Source: Linum tenue
Taxonomy: Eukaryota > Streptophyta > Magnoliopsida > Malpighiales > Linaceae
Reading direction: 5' to 3'
DNA length: 64,000 nucleotides
NCBI GenBank assembly: GCA_946122785.1
Contig: CAMGYJ010000008.1
Location: 58,448,877 to 58,512,876, forward strand
Below the pieces are notes generated by a model that was not told the origin of the DNA, did not search any database, and saw only the letters and a list, made by a program, of their open reading frames with translations. This document shows, in pieces, positions 46,534 to 57,507 of this stretch. Positions within the stretch are counted from its first letter, which is position 1. Each line of letters starts with the position of its first letter. The position numbers were made by a program, and so were the translations under genes.

Positions 46534-46909
46534 GAATTGGTGAGGATCTTGATACCCTACTTGAAACATTTCTGCTGCTTTCTAGTTGTTATGTAATTCA
46601 ATTTCCCCTACAAGGCAGCTACTAGAGTCGTGTGAAACATGATAGGAATCCAAATTTTGGCCCCGTCTGTAGTAGTTTATGCAGTTTATTCTTTGTTCTG
46701 CACAGTGGAACCGAGAGAGCAGTATGATATGAATGTGAAATGAGGCAAACTTTGGAATGCATATTACTATGGCAGCATTTTGAGCATCATTTAGAACAGA
46801 ACGAGGCAGCACTAGCAGAGGCCAAATCGATTACAGATGGAAGTCATAAAAGGGGAGGGCTCTCTTATTCAGTACAACAAGATCAACTTCTCATCACCTT
46901 CTTCTCCAT
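46534..46909. other. Shared 3' region between convergent genes
   Basis: 376 bp between the NOP14 stop and the stop of the minus-strand gene. Probably both 3' UTRs. No other coding content. Confidence 0.5.
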
Positions 46910-47116
46910 CTACTTGTTGCGAAGATCACGGAAGTACCCGGAAGGGTTCTTCTCGAAATTAGCCCTGAACATGCGGGAGTCTCTTCCTGGTGCTTTCATG
47001 GTCTTGCCGCTGGAGCCTGAAAAGAGGGAAGCTATCCCATAAGCTACAGCTGCTACCCCGGCCACAGCACCAACCACCAGAGTTATGATGCTGGTATCCT
47101 GATCTTTTCCAGACAT
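46910..47116 (-). CDS. Small single-pass membrane protein of unknown function
   Basis: A 68-residue protein starting MSGKDQDTSIITLVVGAVAG. Residues 9-31 (IITLVVGAVAG and VAAVAYGIASLF) form one clear transmembrane helix rich in Gly and Ala. The rest is basic: GKTMKAPGRDSRMFRANFEK, NPSGYFRDLRNK. I chose the ATG at 47116; an in-frame upstream ATG at 47152 would add 12 residues. The organised layout (short polar start, helix, conserved-looking basic tail) and a CT/GA-rich upstream leader support a real gene, although I cannot name a family. It is intronless in its coding part and convergent with NOP14. Confidence 0.62.
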   Translation of the reverse strand: MSGKDQDTSIITLVVGAVAGVAAVAYGIASLFSGSSGKTMKAPGRDSRMFRANFEKNPSGYFRDLRNK

Positions 47117-47659
47117 CTTTGATTCCTCGCAGCCGTGTTTGGTTTTCTGCAAGTGTTGGCTCTCTCACTCTCTTATGAAAACTTAATTATCTGATAGTCG
47201 TTGAAGGGATCGTGGAAGTTTAGAGTGGGTTAGGTTGCTCTTTATACTGCAACTTCAGCTGTGTTTCTGTAGTTAGTGGGTCCGCAATTGCATGGAAACT
47301 TCTTGGCCAAGTAGATTCCTCTGTAAGTTCCCTGAAGAGCTTTTTGGAAAGTTGCTCCTAACTTTTCCAGAAACTTTGCCTCTTTGTTATAATTGTTTTT
47401 CTTCTTTGATTTAAATACAGCGACCATAGAGGCATAGACAGAGGTCAATTAATAATATTATTTTCCCCAAATCCAGAGCGGTACAAGTTTATAGCAAATC
47501 CATCATAATTATATCATCAAATCTATAATGCAAACAATAGACTCTTCAAATCCACGATGGTACAAATCCCTCATAAATTCAAAAGTTTTTTTGAGCAAAA
47601 ACCCTCATTTTTCAAATCCAACAAGCAAACGACCCCTAAGTTACGTATAAAATATATAC
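47117..47659. other. Upstream region of the small membrane protein gene; MITE-like end
   Basis: No coding frame. At about 47625-47637 lies CAAACGACCCC followed by TAA, the same end sequence and target as the PIF/Harbinger-like element at 30667-33044. I find no left partner, so it may be a truncated relative. Confidence 0.35.
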
Positions 47660-47664
47660 AAGTA

Positions 47665-47939
47665 TGTTATAAAACTAATGGAAATGTAAACAACTACAAG
47701 AGAAGATTAGAGAGGGAAAGATACAAGAGAAGTGAGGGGAATAGTTCTTCTTATTCATGCTCCATTTGTGATACAATAGTGTGCTCTATTTATAGGCACC
47801 CTTTGGTAACCATTACATCCTTACATCAATGCATATGAATTAGAGATAATAATATTGGAATGAGAGTTACATGTAACTCCCAAGTGAGCATCTAATGTGG
47901 TAGGCCATTGGTCATCCAAATATAAATATTTACATAATA
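47665..47939 (-). repeat. 3' LTR of the copia element
   Basis: 275 bp. TATA box CTATAAATAG (47786-47795, minus strand). Plus-strand ends are TGTTATAAAACT and TTTACATAATA. Confidence 0.9.
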
Positions 47940-48082
47940 CTCCCCCTTGGATGACCACTAGATTGCATTATTACGCTATCTCATGCTGACTCATTAAAAA
48001 CCTTACCAGGAAAATCCAGTGGGAAAAACCATGGTTAAGGGTAAAAGAGTGCAGCGCGTATATGCTCCCCCTCATGACCACA

Positions 48083-49885
48083 TCAGCTCAGGTCTTTGAG
48101 TCGTCGAACTCCAATTTCACGAACAAGCTTTACAAAGATTGTCGTCGGGAGTGACTTGGTGAATAAATTTGCTAGATTCTCACTTGAACGAACTTTTTGA
48201 ACAATTATTTCACCACTCTTTTGAAGATCATGAGTGAAAAAGAACTTGGGTGGAATATGTTTTGTTCTATCTCCTTTAATATATCCTTCCTTTAATTGAG
48301 CAATGCATGCAGCATTATCTTCATACATGATCGTCGGGATCATTTTTCCTATAGATAGTCCACACGATTCTCTGATGTGTCGAATTATAGATCTTAACCA
48401 AACACATTCACGACTTGCCTCGTGAATTGCTAGGATTTCAGCATGATTGGATGATGTAGCTGTTATAGTTTGTTTTGTGGATCGCCACGAAATGGCTGTA
48501 CCACCACAAGTGAACCAATATCCTGTATGAGAACTACCATTGTGGGGATCTGAGAGATATCCTGCATCTGCATATCCCACTAAATCCAATGTATGTCGTT
48601 CCTCGAAGGTAACGGAGTAAATGTTTAACTCCATTCCAATGTCTTTTAGTGGGAGAAGAGCTATATCTTGCAAACGATATATCAGGTCGTGTATGACTGG
48701 CTAGATACATTAATGCTCCTATCGCACTAAGATATGGCACTTCAGAGCCAAGTAGATCTTCATCACTTTCTCGAGGTCGAAATGGATCTCTTTTCACATC
48801 AAGTGATCTTACAACCATTGGATTACTCAACGGGTGTGATTTGTCCATATAAAATCGCTTAAGCACCTTTTCAACATATCCTTCTTGATGCACAAAAATA
48901 CCATCCTTCAAATGTTCAATCTGTAATCCAAGACAAAACTTTGTTCTTCCTAAATCTTTCATTTCAAACTCTTTCTTCAAGCAATCAACTGCTTTTGGAA
49001 GCTCTTCGGGAGTTCCGATGATGTTTATGTCATCAACATAAACTGATATTATAACAAACTCACTACCCGATCTCTTTAAAAAAACACATGGACAAATAGG
49101 GTCATTCTTGTATCCTTCTTTCATCAAATATTCACTGAGACGATTGTACCACATTCGTCCAGATTGTTTCAATCTATACAAGGATTTGTTCAATTTGATA
49201 AAATTTTTTTCTCGAGAATGTGTTTTGTTTGCTTCTGGCAAAGTGAACCCTTCAGGGAGTTTCATATATATATATATCATTCTCAAGTGATCCATACAAA
49301 TAGGCTGTCACAACATCCATTAGACGCAGATCTAGTCCTTCTCGAACTGCTAGACTAATCAAGTATCGAAACGTAGTTGCATCCACCACAGGGGAGTATG
49401 TCTCCTCATAATCAATGCCAGGTCTATGTGAGAATCCTTGTGCGACAAGACGTGCTTTATATCTCACGACTTCACCCTTTTCATTTCTTTTTTCGCACAA
49501 AAACCCATTTGTATCCCACTGGCTTTACGTTTTCTGGTGTAAGGACTACCGGTCCAAAAACCTTTCGCTTTGAAAGCGAGTTTAATTCTGCCTCAATGAC
49601 CTCTTTCCACTTTGGCCAATCATCTCTTGACTTGCATTCATCAATAGATCTTGGTTCATGATCCTCATTTTCATTCATCACACTCAACGCTGCAGCGTAA
49701 GCAAAAACATCGTCGACGATTATTTTACTTCGGTTCCAACATTTTCCATCCAAGACATAATTGATTGAGATCTCTTCATTATCAAAAATTTCAGGTACCT
49801 GATGTTCTTCGGGAACTACAATCTTAGTTATGCTTGGGGACTCTCCTTGAGCTTTCATATCCTCGATTTGACCAACTTGATTCAT
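48083..49885 (-). pseudogene. copia reverse transcriptase and RNase H, frameshifted
   Basis: RT begins near 49620 (DDWPKWKEVIEAELNSLSKR, then KWVFVRKK) and passes through YKARLVAQGFSHRPGIDYEE, TYSPVVDATTFRYLISLAV and DVVTAYLYGSLENDIYI. After a frame change at about 49260-49295 it continues with the intact catalytic block ISVYVDDINIIG and FEMKDLGRTKFCLGLQIEHL. RNase H (48083-48673) shows YADAGYLSDPHNGSSHTGYW, ATSSNHAEILAIHEASRECV and MYEDNAACIAQLKEGYIKGD. Individual domains look well kept, but the frame is broken at least twice. Confidence 0.88.
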
Positions 49886-50301
49886 AGCTCCTTTTTTTTT
49901 CGAGGATTTTTATCCTTGGAACCTACTGGTCTACCACGCTTCATTCGTGGTTTAGATTCATTTGCAATTTCAGATTGTCCAACAGGGACATCAACTTTCA
50001 CTGGAGTATTTACAGCTGGTATGTGTGACTTTGTCACTCTTTTCTGGTCAGTAAACGAATCCGGCAGTTGGTTTGCTAAACCTTGTAAATGAATTATCTT
50101 TTGAACTTCCAGTTCACATTGTCTAGTACGAGGATCAAGGTGAGATAATGATAATTCATTCCAACAAATATCTTTTCTCAGCTGTTTGTTCTCACCCCCT
50201 AATGTTGGAAAAACTGATTCGTCAAAATGACAATCAGCAAAACGAGCAGTGAATAAATCTCCCGTCAAGGGTTCTAAGTATTTTATGATTGACGGGGACT
50301 C

Positions 50302-51116
50302 TTATCCAACATAAATTCCCAACCTCCTTTGAGGACCCATCTTAACACGCTGTGGTGGAGCAATAGGGATGTAGACGGCACACCCAAATATTTTTAGATG
50401 GGAAATATTAGGTTCATGACCAAAAACCATTTCCAAGGGGGAAATTTCATGATAACTTGTTGGCCTTATGCGAATTAATGTTGCCGCATGTAATATAGCA
50501 TGTCCCCAACAAGAAATTGGCAAGCTTGTTTTCATAAGCAATGGTCTTGCAATAAGTTGCAAACGCTTAATAAATGATTCTGCAAGGCCATTTTGTGTAT
50601 GAACATGTGCTACAGGATGTTCAACATCAATCCCAGTGGACATACAGTAGTCATTGAAAGTTTGTGAAGTAAATTCTGGTTTACCACTGCATGTGTTTCA
50701 ATTGTACTAATAAACGTGTAGTACAACCCAGAAGAAATAGCAGGCAATTTCTCCAATATGTATTTTTTATCGGAGACCATATTTGTTATCATAATATACT
50801 CTTTATTCTCTTCTTCCTTTGTCTCAATATGATATCCATTTCGGCGAATATCTTTGTAACTCAATAAATTTCTTTGAGACTTTGAAGAGTACAAGGCTTC
50901 ATTGATATATAACTTGGTTCCTTCTGGTAACGATACACTAGCTCTTCCGGAGCCTTCAATTAAATTTGTACTTTCAGATATAATACTAACATTTGCTTCT
51001 CGCATTTCAAGATGAGAAAAATATTTCTTATCCTTCAAGATTGTATGTGTCGATACACTATCAATAAGACACACATCATGGTTTTTGATCTTGGTGCCAA
51101 GCATGGGAATATTCAT
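50302..51116 (-). pseudogene. copia protease joined to the end of integrase; integrase core deleted
   Basis: Frame 50610-51116 carries the protease (CLIDSVSTHTILKDKKYF; the usual DSG-T catalytic triad reads DSVST here) and QRNLLSYKDIRRNGYHIETK. It then jumps near 50690 to FTSQTFNDYC (visible after a frame change), which belongs after the second catalytic Asp of integrase. Frame 50302-50643 continues with HVHTQNGLAESFIKRLQLIA and GHEPNISHLKIFGCAVY. The pre-integrase zinc region and most of the DDE core are missing. Confidence 0.8.
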
Positions 51117-51526
51117 TCTTCACAAAGATAGAAAGTAAATCAATATAAGAAAATATCTCCAAATAAATATAAAAATAATGACATGATTATAATAGATGAA
51201 ATTTAACCACATAAGGATTATAAAGAGAAATTATATTAAACTGACACATTAATAGGAAAAACACACTCAAGGAAAACGACAAAGAAAGTGAAATTTCAAA
51301 TAGGAAACCTAAACTTTTCACTTGTGAACAAAGCGACAACGAAATAGAAATTTCAAATGGAAATGCTAAGTTTTTCACTTGCGAACATTCCCATCACCAA
51401 TCAGGTGATCTATTTTTCCTTCAGGGTGGGCAAAGAAGTATGACACATCTAGATGAGTAGCATCATATTAGTCTTTTCCTGGATCATCTTCCTCAAAAAT
51501 ACAATTGGTCTCGATCTTCTTCCCTT

Positions 51527-52441
51527 TCAATGATTCTTGGTAGAGGTTAACCAAGTGTTTTGTCGTACGACAGGTACGAGACCAATGACCTTTTCCACCA
51601 CAACGGTAACACACATTTTCGACGTGTTTGTTACCATGAACACTTTGTTTCTTGCTTCTTCTACCATCATTTTTTCCACTTCTGGGAAAAAATGAGCTTT
51701 TGGAACTTTCACCACGACATTACCACGACCAAGATCTCGGCCACGGTCACGGCCTCGAGCATGAGCATGACCACGCCCACGTCCTTGTCCACGTCCACGT
51801 CCACGTATTTTCCCATAAGGATATTGGGTGAACGTCGCCGCATTCGCTTCTGGGAATGGGGCGGCACCAGTAGGACGAGATTGGTGATTTTTCATTAGTA
51901 GCTCACTATTTTGTTCAACAACAAGGAGACAAGAAATCAGCTCAGAATATTTCTTGAAACCTTTCTCACGGTATTGCTGCTGCAGGAGCACATTGGATGC
52001 ATGAAAGGTGGAGAATGTTTTTTCCAACATATCTTCATCAGTAATATTTTCTCCACATAACAGTAGTTGTGAGGTTATTTTGAATAGTTCCGAATTAGAA
52101 TCAGTCACAGATTTAAAATCTTGTAACCTCAAATGCATCCAATCATAACGAGCCTTAGGAAGAATCACAATTTTTTGGTGGTCATACCGCTCCTTCAAAT
52201 TAGTCCACAAAATAAGTGGATCTTTGGCCGTAAGATACTCATTCTTCAATCCCTTGTGGAGGTGATGTCGAAGAAAGATCATTGCTTTAGCTTTGTCTTG
52301 ATCTGATGCTTCATTTCCCTCTTTAATCGTGTCTCCAAGACCGTTGGCAGCTAAATGAATTTCAGCATCTAGCACCCATGATAGGTAATTCTTTCCAGTG
52401 ACATCAAAAGCCACAAACTCAAGCTTTGAAAGATTCGACAT
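51527..52441 (-). pseudogene. copia gag with displaced zinc knuckle
   Basis: Starts MSNLSKLEFVAFDVTGKNYL SWV at 52441 and continues with a UBN2/Retrotran_gag-type core: LWTNLKERYDHQKIVILPKA, RYDWMHLRLQDFKSVTDSNS, DMLEKTFSTFHASNVLLQQQ. A long GRGRGQGRGRGHAHARGRDR basic repeat follows. The CCHC knuckle, CYRCGGKGHWSRTC, is present near 51570-51615 but in another frame, so a frameshift lies between about 51620 and 51720. Confidence 0.82.
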
Positions 52442-52844
52442 ACTATCATAAAAATATACACAAATTAAAGTCAAAATTTAATAAATAAATATAGATTACT
52501 ATCGAGACAAATGACTTATGTGACCCATGATATATCAATTTGATATTTTTACAAATATATAAATAAATTCGAATTTCAAAATAAAAAAATTATCAAGGCA
52601 AAATATATTGAGATTTTTATACTACTACGAAGTATATATGATCATGACTTGCAAAAAAAAAATTATTAAGAAGGAAATTATACCTTTGCATTCTCAAACA
52701 AAGATTTCATGTGTTGATTAATAAAGGAAATTATGTAAATTGAAATAGGACAATAAAAGAAACAATTTGGGAGAATCGACATATCTTGAGCAGAACAAAT
52801 ATGGATGTAACCTTTTCAAAAGAAAGAGTCTCGTGCTGATAACG

Positions 52845-53119
52845 TGTTATAAAACTAATGGAAATGTAAACAACTACAAGAGAAGATTAGAGTGGGAAAG
52901 ACACAAGAGAAGTGAGGGGAATAGTTCTTCTTATTCATACTCAAATTGTGATACAATAGTGTGCTCTATTTATAGGCACCCTTTGGTAACCATTACATCC
53001 TTACATCAATGCATATGAATTAGAGATAATAATATAGGAATGGGAGTTACATGTAACTCCCAAGTGAGCATCTAATGTGTTAGGCCATTGGTCATCCAAA
53101 TATAAATATTTACATAATA
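52845..53119 (-). repeat. 5' LTR of the copia element
   Basis: 275 bp, direct copy of the other LTR; TATA box at 52966-52975. On the minus strand it ends ATAACA, followed by the primer-site region. Confidence 0.9.
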
Positions 53120-53124
53120 AAGTA

Positions 53125-53745
53125 TTATATTTTGTCTCCTAACTAATGGCATGTTTAATAATACGTTAACAGTTATAAAACATATAAAATTAAGGGTCAG
53201 ACTGGAGTACTCCTGGAGTATACTATACTTTAGGTTCTACTAGAGATCGAGATATCCTTATCTAGACCATGAATTAAATCGAATGTGAGGTATGATACTA
53301 TATTCAAACCTCTAATGGATAAACCCCAAACCCCAATTCTCTAAACTCAAATCCGAAGTCCAATTTAATAGAAAATATTAATTGATCGTTGAGATCGGTC
53401 TGAGCTCAGAAAAGTACATCAAACGATCATATCACATGGGGTATGGTATACTCCTCGAGTATACCAGTCATTATCATAAAATTAATTACTACAAAAATAA
53501 AGTAATATCTAAATAATAATTAAGTTAACAATTTAATTCATTAAATATGGATATTAAACGTGTTATATGATTTTTGTACTTATTTAGTACTGGAATCATC
53601 AAATGATCGGGAAAAAATGAAACGACTTGACAATAAGATACAAAAGTTTTAAATGGATAAAATGCGCACGACCATACATACGTATATTAAATGAAATATT
53701 TACTAACTATGCCTCTGAGTAGTTTGTTAAGATAATGGTTTGTCG
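53125..53745. other. Intergenic, no gene seen
   Basis: AT-rich. Around 53200-53230 and 53440-53465 the phrase CTGGAGTATAC/GTATACTCC occurs in opposite orientations (about 240 bp apart), perhaps ends of a small MITE, not resolved. Confidence 0.35.
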
Positions 53746-53749
53746 GTAG

Positions 53750-55240
53750 GATAATACGCAAGGCTCATAAAGACAAAGGCGGTTTGGGTATTGTTGATCT
53801 TGCTTCTTTCAATAGTACAATGTTGTGTAAGTGATTATGGAAGTATGCAATGAGCGGTAACAGTTAGTGGAGGTCCCTTATCGATATTAAATATTCTAAT
53901 AGGACTTCCCAATAGCAAATTGGCTGTATAAGAGGTTGTTACTCAAGCTCGGTGTGGGAGAATATTACTCGTGAATATGAACTATTTTGGAAATTTGCCC
54001 ATATCGACCCTAGCGGAGGAGGGAATGTCTCGTTCTGGTTGGACCATTGGGCTTTAGGTCATTCCCTTGCAGCCACCTTCCCCCGAGTCGCTGCTGCCGC
54101 CTCTCGACCGGAAGCCAGGATCAGCGACATCGTGAAATTCTCAGGTGATGGTTTTGTTGTTGATTTAGATGTCAAATTCCTGTTGAGAGGGGGGCTGAGA
54201 GGGAGAGGGTGAGTTTGATTAATTTCCTTAATTCTTTTGACTTTCAGTATAGAGGTAACAGTCCTTGCAGATTAGTTTGGCGGCCCAATCCGGAAGATGG
54301 CTTCTCAGTTAACTCTATGTATAGTGCTCTCATCAATGACAGGTTCCCAGGCATCCCAAACTACCCCACAGACTCGGTTTGGAGAAAGATTGTTCCCACA
54401 AAGATTTGTTTCTTCTTGTGGATCCTCTCTCATAAGAAGGCGCTGACCCTGGATATGCTGCAAAAACGTGGATGATCTCTAGCGAATCGCTGAGAGCTTT
54501 GTTGTAAGGAGGAGAAAATAAGTAACCATCTTTTCCTCTACTGTAGCTATACCAGACAGATATGGAACACGTTTCAAAGAGGCTGTAGGGCTGTTTTCTT
54601 TCCTAGAGATTGTGATCTTGAATCTTTCATCAAGGATTGGTCGGCTGGTGTCCCTGATACCATTGATGGTTGGTTCATTTATGCCGCTCTTCATGTTGTT
54701 TCACGGTACATTTGGTTGGAACGCAATCAAAGAATTTTAATAATGTTTCGACGGCTCTGAAAGCTATTGCGCGAAGAGTGGTCAAGGCTATTTTAGGTTG
54801 GATTGTTGCTAGGGGTAAAGCTGATCGAGGTCAAGTGGCGCATTGGTCGCGAACTCTCCTTCAACTTATTTAACTTGTGTTTCCTTTTTCTGGTTTGCTG
54901 CTGTTATTCTTCTAAGGATGCGCTGCTGTGTTTGTTTTAAGGTTTAGGCTGCCTTTTGTCATTATGGGTTGCTTAGCTTTTTGCTCTCTGGGGGTGGTCT
55001 GCTCTCCTCCCTGTTTTCTGTGTCTCGGCCTCCTCCAGGGATGGTCTGATCCGTCTAAGTTGTTTGGCTGGGTTGTTTTGTCCTACCATTTGCTTTTCTG
55101 TTTTTGTTTTTTGGGGCCTTCTTGCAGTTCAGCTCTTTTGATCTCAAGGTGCTGTGTCCCTTTTGTTTTTGTTGTTGTTTTGTTGGACCCTCTTGCTTTC
55201 CTTCTCTTTAATCATATCATCATTATAAAAAGAATTATAA
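53750..55240 (+). pseudogene. L1-type LINE 3' fragment (linker, zf-RVT)
   Basis: Begins at about 53755 with AHKDKGGLGIVDLASFNSTM and continues (53952-54475) with VWENITREYELFWKFAHIDP, GGNVSFWLDHWALGHSLAAT, LVWRPNPEDGFSVNSMYSAL, then VWRKIVPTKICFFLWILSHK. This is the region after the reverse transcriptase including the zf-RVT domain. It is stopped at 54473-54475. Later coding traces (HLFLYCSYTRQIWNTFQRGC-like, after a frame change) run to about 54700. The RT is absent; the copy is 5' truncated. The 3' part to about 55240 is T-rich and non-coding. Confidence 0.8.
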
Positions 55241-55264
55241 CGTTTATCATTGTAATTTGTCATT

Positions 55265-55900
55265 TTTGCCTATAACGTTTGTAATGTTATATGACTAATA
55301 TGCATACCTTGTAATTTGTAATGTTTGCATGTCTAGTTTGTATACTTTGTGTTATGATTTGTATGCTTTGCATTTAGTGGTTTGTAATACAAGTTTACCT
55401 ATTTGTATTGTAAGTAATGGCATTTTGTGCTACTAGTATGCTTTGTATAGAACATCATTTTAATTTGTATACTTTTTAATTATGTTTGTTTACTTTGGAT
55501 TATTAGTGTCTATATTTTGTATATTTGTATACGTTTTTTATATGATTTGTAGAGTTTTATAATTTGTTTGTATCCTTTGTGTTGTTGGTTCATATATTTT
55601 TATTATATGTGTTGTATACTTTGTAATATTAATTTGTATAGTTTTATTTTATGATTTTTATACTTTATTGCATTGGTTTGTATATTCTTTATTTTTCGGT
55701 TCGTATACTTTCATAATCAGCTTTGTATAGTTTGTGTTGATTTGTATATTTGTTGTTGGTTTGTTCATTTTTTATATTTTGACTTGTATACTATTTACTA
55801 TTGATTTGTACACTTTTATTATCTGGTTTGAATAATTTGTTTTATTAGTTTGGGTATTTTTATGATATGTTTTGTATACCTTGAAATATTATTTTGTATA
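55265..55900 (+). repeat. Degenerate TTTGTATACTTT-type minisatellite
   Basis: About 600 bp in which TTTGTATACTTT, TTTGTATAG and ATGATTTGTAT recur every 15-30 bases with many changes. Similar words in opposite orientation (GTACAAATCATATCATGAAA) occur at 56437-56555, on the far side of a small GC-rich patch. Confidence 0.6.
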
Positions 55901-55953
55901 ATTTGAAAGCCCAGTTGCTCCTTGTCCACCACCCTTCGTTTTTCTTCTCCATC

Positions 55954-56085
55954 ATGAACTTCTTCTATCTCTCTTCTTCCTCACCCGCCACCGCCCTCTT
56001 CCTAGCTGCCGTAGCCGCGGCGGCCTCCTCCATGACTGCCGGCAACTACATTGATCTCGGTGGCGGATTACATATCGCCAACTGA
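55954..56085 (+). other. Short open frame in a GC-rich patch
   Basis: From ATG at 55954: MNFFYLSSSSPATALFLAAV then AAAASSMTAGNYIDLGGGLH IAN, 43 residues ending TGA. The first 30 residues look like a signal peptide (hydrophobic Ala-rich core). No family recognised. The GC-rich patch lies between the two oppositely oriented minisatellite stretches, so it could be captured sequence inside an unrecognised element. Confidence 0.3.
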
Positions 56086-56099
56086 TCCCAGGCAGTGAC

Positions 56100-56560
56100 A
56101 CAGACGATTGTGGGGGTGAAGAATAGAGCAGATAGTCGTTAGGAATTGGGGAAAAGAGAAGAAGAAGAAGAAAAGAGTGAGAGGTTTAGTAATTTATTTT
56201 TATAGTCGTTATAGAGTGCTAGCTCTATTTATTATACTGGTGGTATTGAAGAATTACCAAATGATACCCGCAATAGTATATTTGTTTATTCCCAAGAACC
56301 CCACAACTTCTAATTATTTATACTTAAGTCCAATTTGTTACATATTCGCTCAAAGATCCGGAGTTTCTTCTGTGTTTTCGAGTAACTTGGTGCATTGGAA
56401 TAATGCTCTTATGCATTCTTACAAAATAAAAAAGTGTACAAATCATAATCATGAAAATAGGTCACAAATCATATCATGAAAATAGTGTACGAACAAATAA
56501 TAGATAGTATACATATTATAATCTAAAAGTGTACAAATCATATCATGAAAATATGTCTTT
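56100..56560. other. Non-coding, includes inverted minisatellite words
   Basis: No gene. The right part (56437-56555) repeats ACAAATCATATCATGAAAAT, the complement of words in 55265-55900. Confidence 0.35.
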
Positions 56561-56589
56561 GTTTCGGGGAGGTGTCATCTCTAGTGCAT

Positions 56590-56965
56590 CTAAAAAGAAA
56601 ACTTGCATAACAAATTACACTATGGATTCAAAGTTCATGGCCTTGGTTTCTCCTAGAGGAGAGACATATTAGATGAGAGACTTGGCTTATGACATTCCTT
56701 TATGCCCTATACCAGTTTCACCCATTACTATCTTTTGTGATAGTAGTGTTACTTTGGCTAAGGCATACAGCCAAGTGTATATTGACAAGTTGCGTCATGT
56801 GAAAGTTAGACAGAAAAATTATGAATTGATCACTAATGGAGTTTTTTTTCTATACAATATTTATAACCGGAGTCGAGATAATTTAGCTGATCATTTGACA
56901 AAATGATTAGCTGAAGACTTGGTGGTCAAGTCTGCAAAAGAGATGGTTTATCGTCTTTTTAATTT
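56590..56965 (+). pseudogene. Ty1/copia RNase H fragment
   Basis: Reads SASKKKTCITNYTMDSKFMA, then (56673-56906) DLAYDIPLCPIPVSPITIFC, DSSVTLAKAYSQVYIDKLRH, VKVRQKNYELITNG and NLADHLTK, the end of a copia RNase H and its tail (LVVKSAKEM). Two stops interrupt it. No LTR is seen beside it. It is on the opposite strand to the full copia element and belongs to a different lineage (it keeps the CDS-xATLAKAYS and RHxxVR blocks). Confidence 0.78.
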
Positions 56966-57507
56966 TTGATCACGAGACACCTGATTTTCCTCTAATACAA
57001 CACTAGAAGTTGAATTCAACAAGGAAAGCTCATTATCAGAAATTGAAGCACACAATTTTTCATCCTGAGGTATGTGCTTGTTATCTTGCATGAGAGAAGA
57101 TGATGCGTTTAAAACTTCTAAATTGAATCTTTGACATAGTGTATTATACGGGTACACAAATAAGAGATTCAATCTATGTAAGGATGAAGTGTTGCCACTT
57201 TAAGAAACAATACTTTGGTTTTGTGTGTGCTTACGAGAAGGATTGAGACAATGGTGAGTAATAGTGTCAATGTTACTTAGAAGTTTGTCAAATTTAAGGG
57301 TATATTTTCTTCGAATATTCATTTGAGTATATTGGTTCAATAGTTACGATAGACCGAAACATTAAAAACACCATTAAAAACAAAATTTTCTCTTTTGGAT
57401 TACCCAATAATAGCCATAAATAATGTATAATCTCAAAGTTAACACTTTTTTTTTTTTTTTTTACTCCACGCAACAAATAATAACTCAACCCTTTGTCTCA
57501 TCTTGAT
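56966..57507. other. Intergenic, 3' flank of the P450 gene
   Basis: No coding content. The P450 3' UTR must begin here (minus strand). A T run lies at about 57446-57462. Confidence 0.4.

Larger units (their letters stand above)
47660..53124 (-). mobile_element. Ty1/copia retrotransposon (Ale/Retrofit-like), full length but broken
   Basis: Body 47665-53119 (5455 bp) between identical-length LTRs (275 bp each, about 97% alike, eight differences) with TSD AAGTA (47660-47664 and 53120-53124). On the minus strand the order is LTR, primer-site region (CGTTATCAGCACGAGAC, 52826-52844), gag, protease, integrase end, reverse transcriptase, RNase H, purine tract AAGGGGGAG (next to 47940), LTR. The protease-integrase-RT order is that of copia elements. 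The coding part has frameshifts and a large deletion removing the integrase core. The LTR similarity suggests a fairly recent insertion. Confidence 0.92.
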
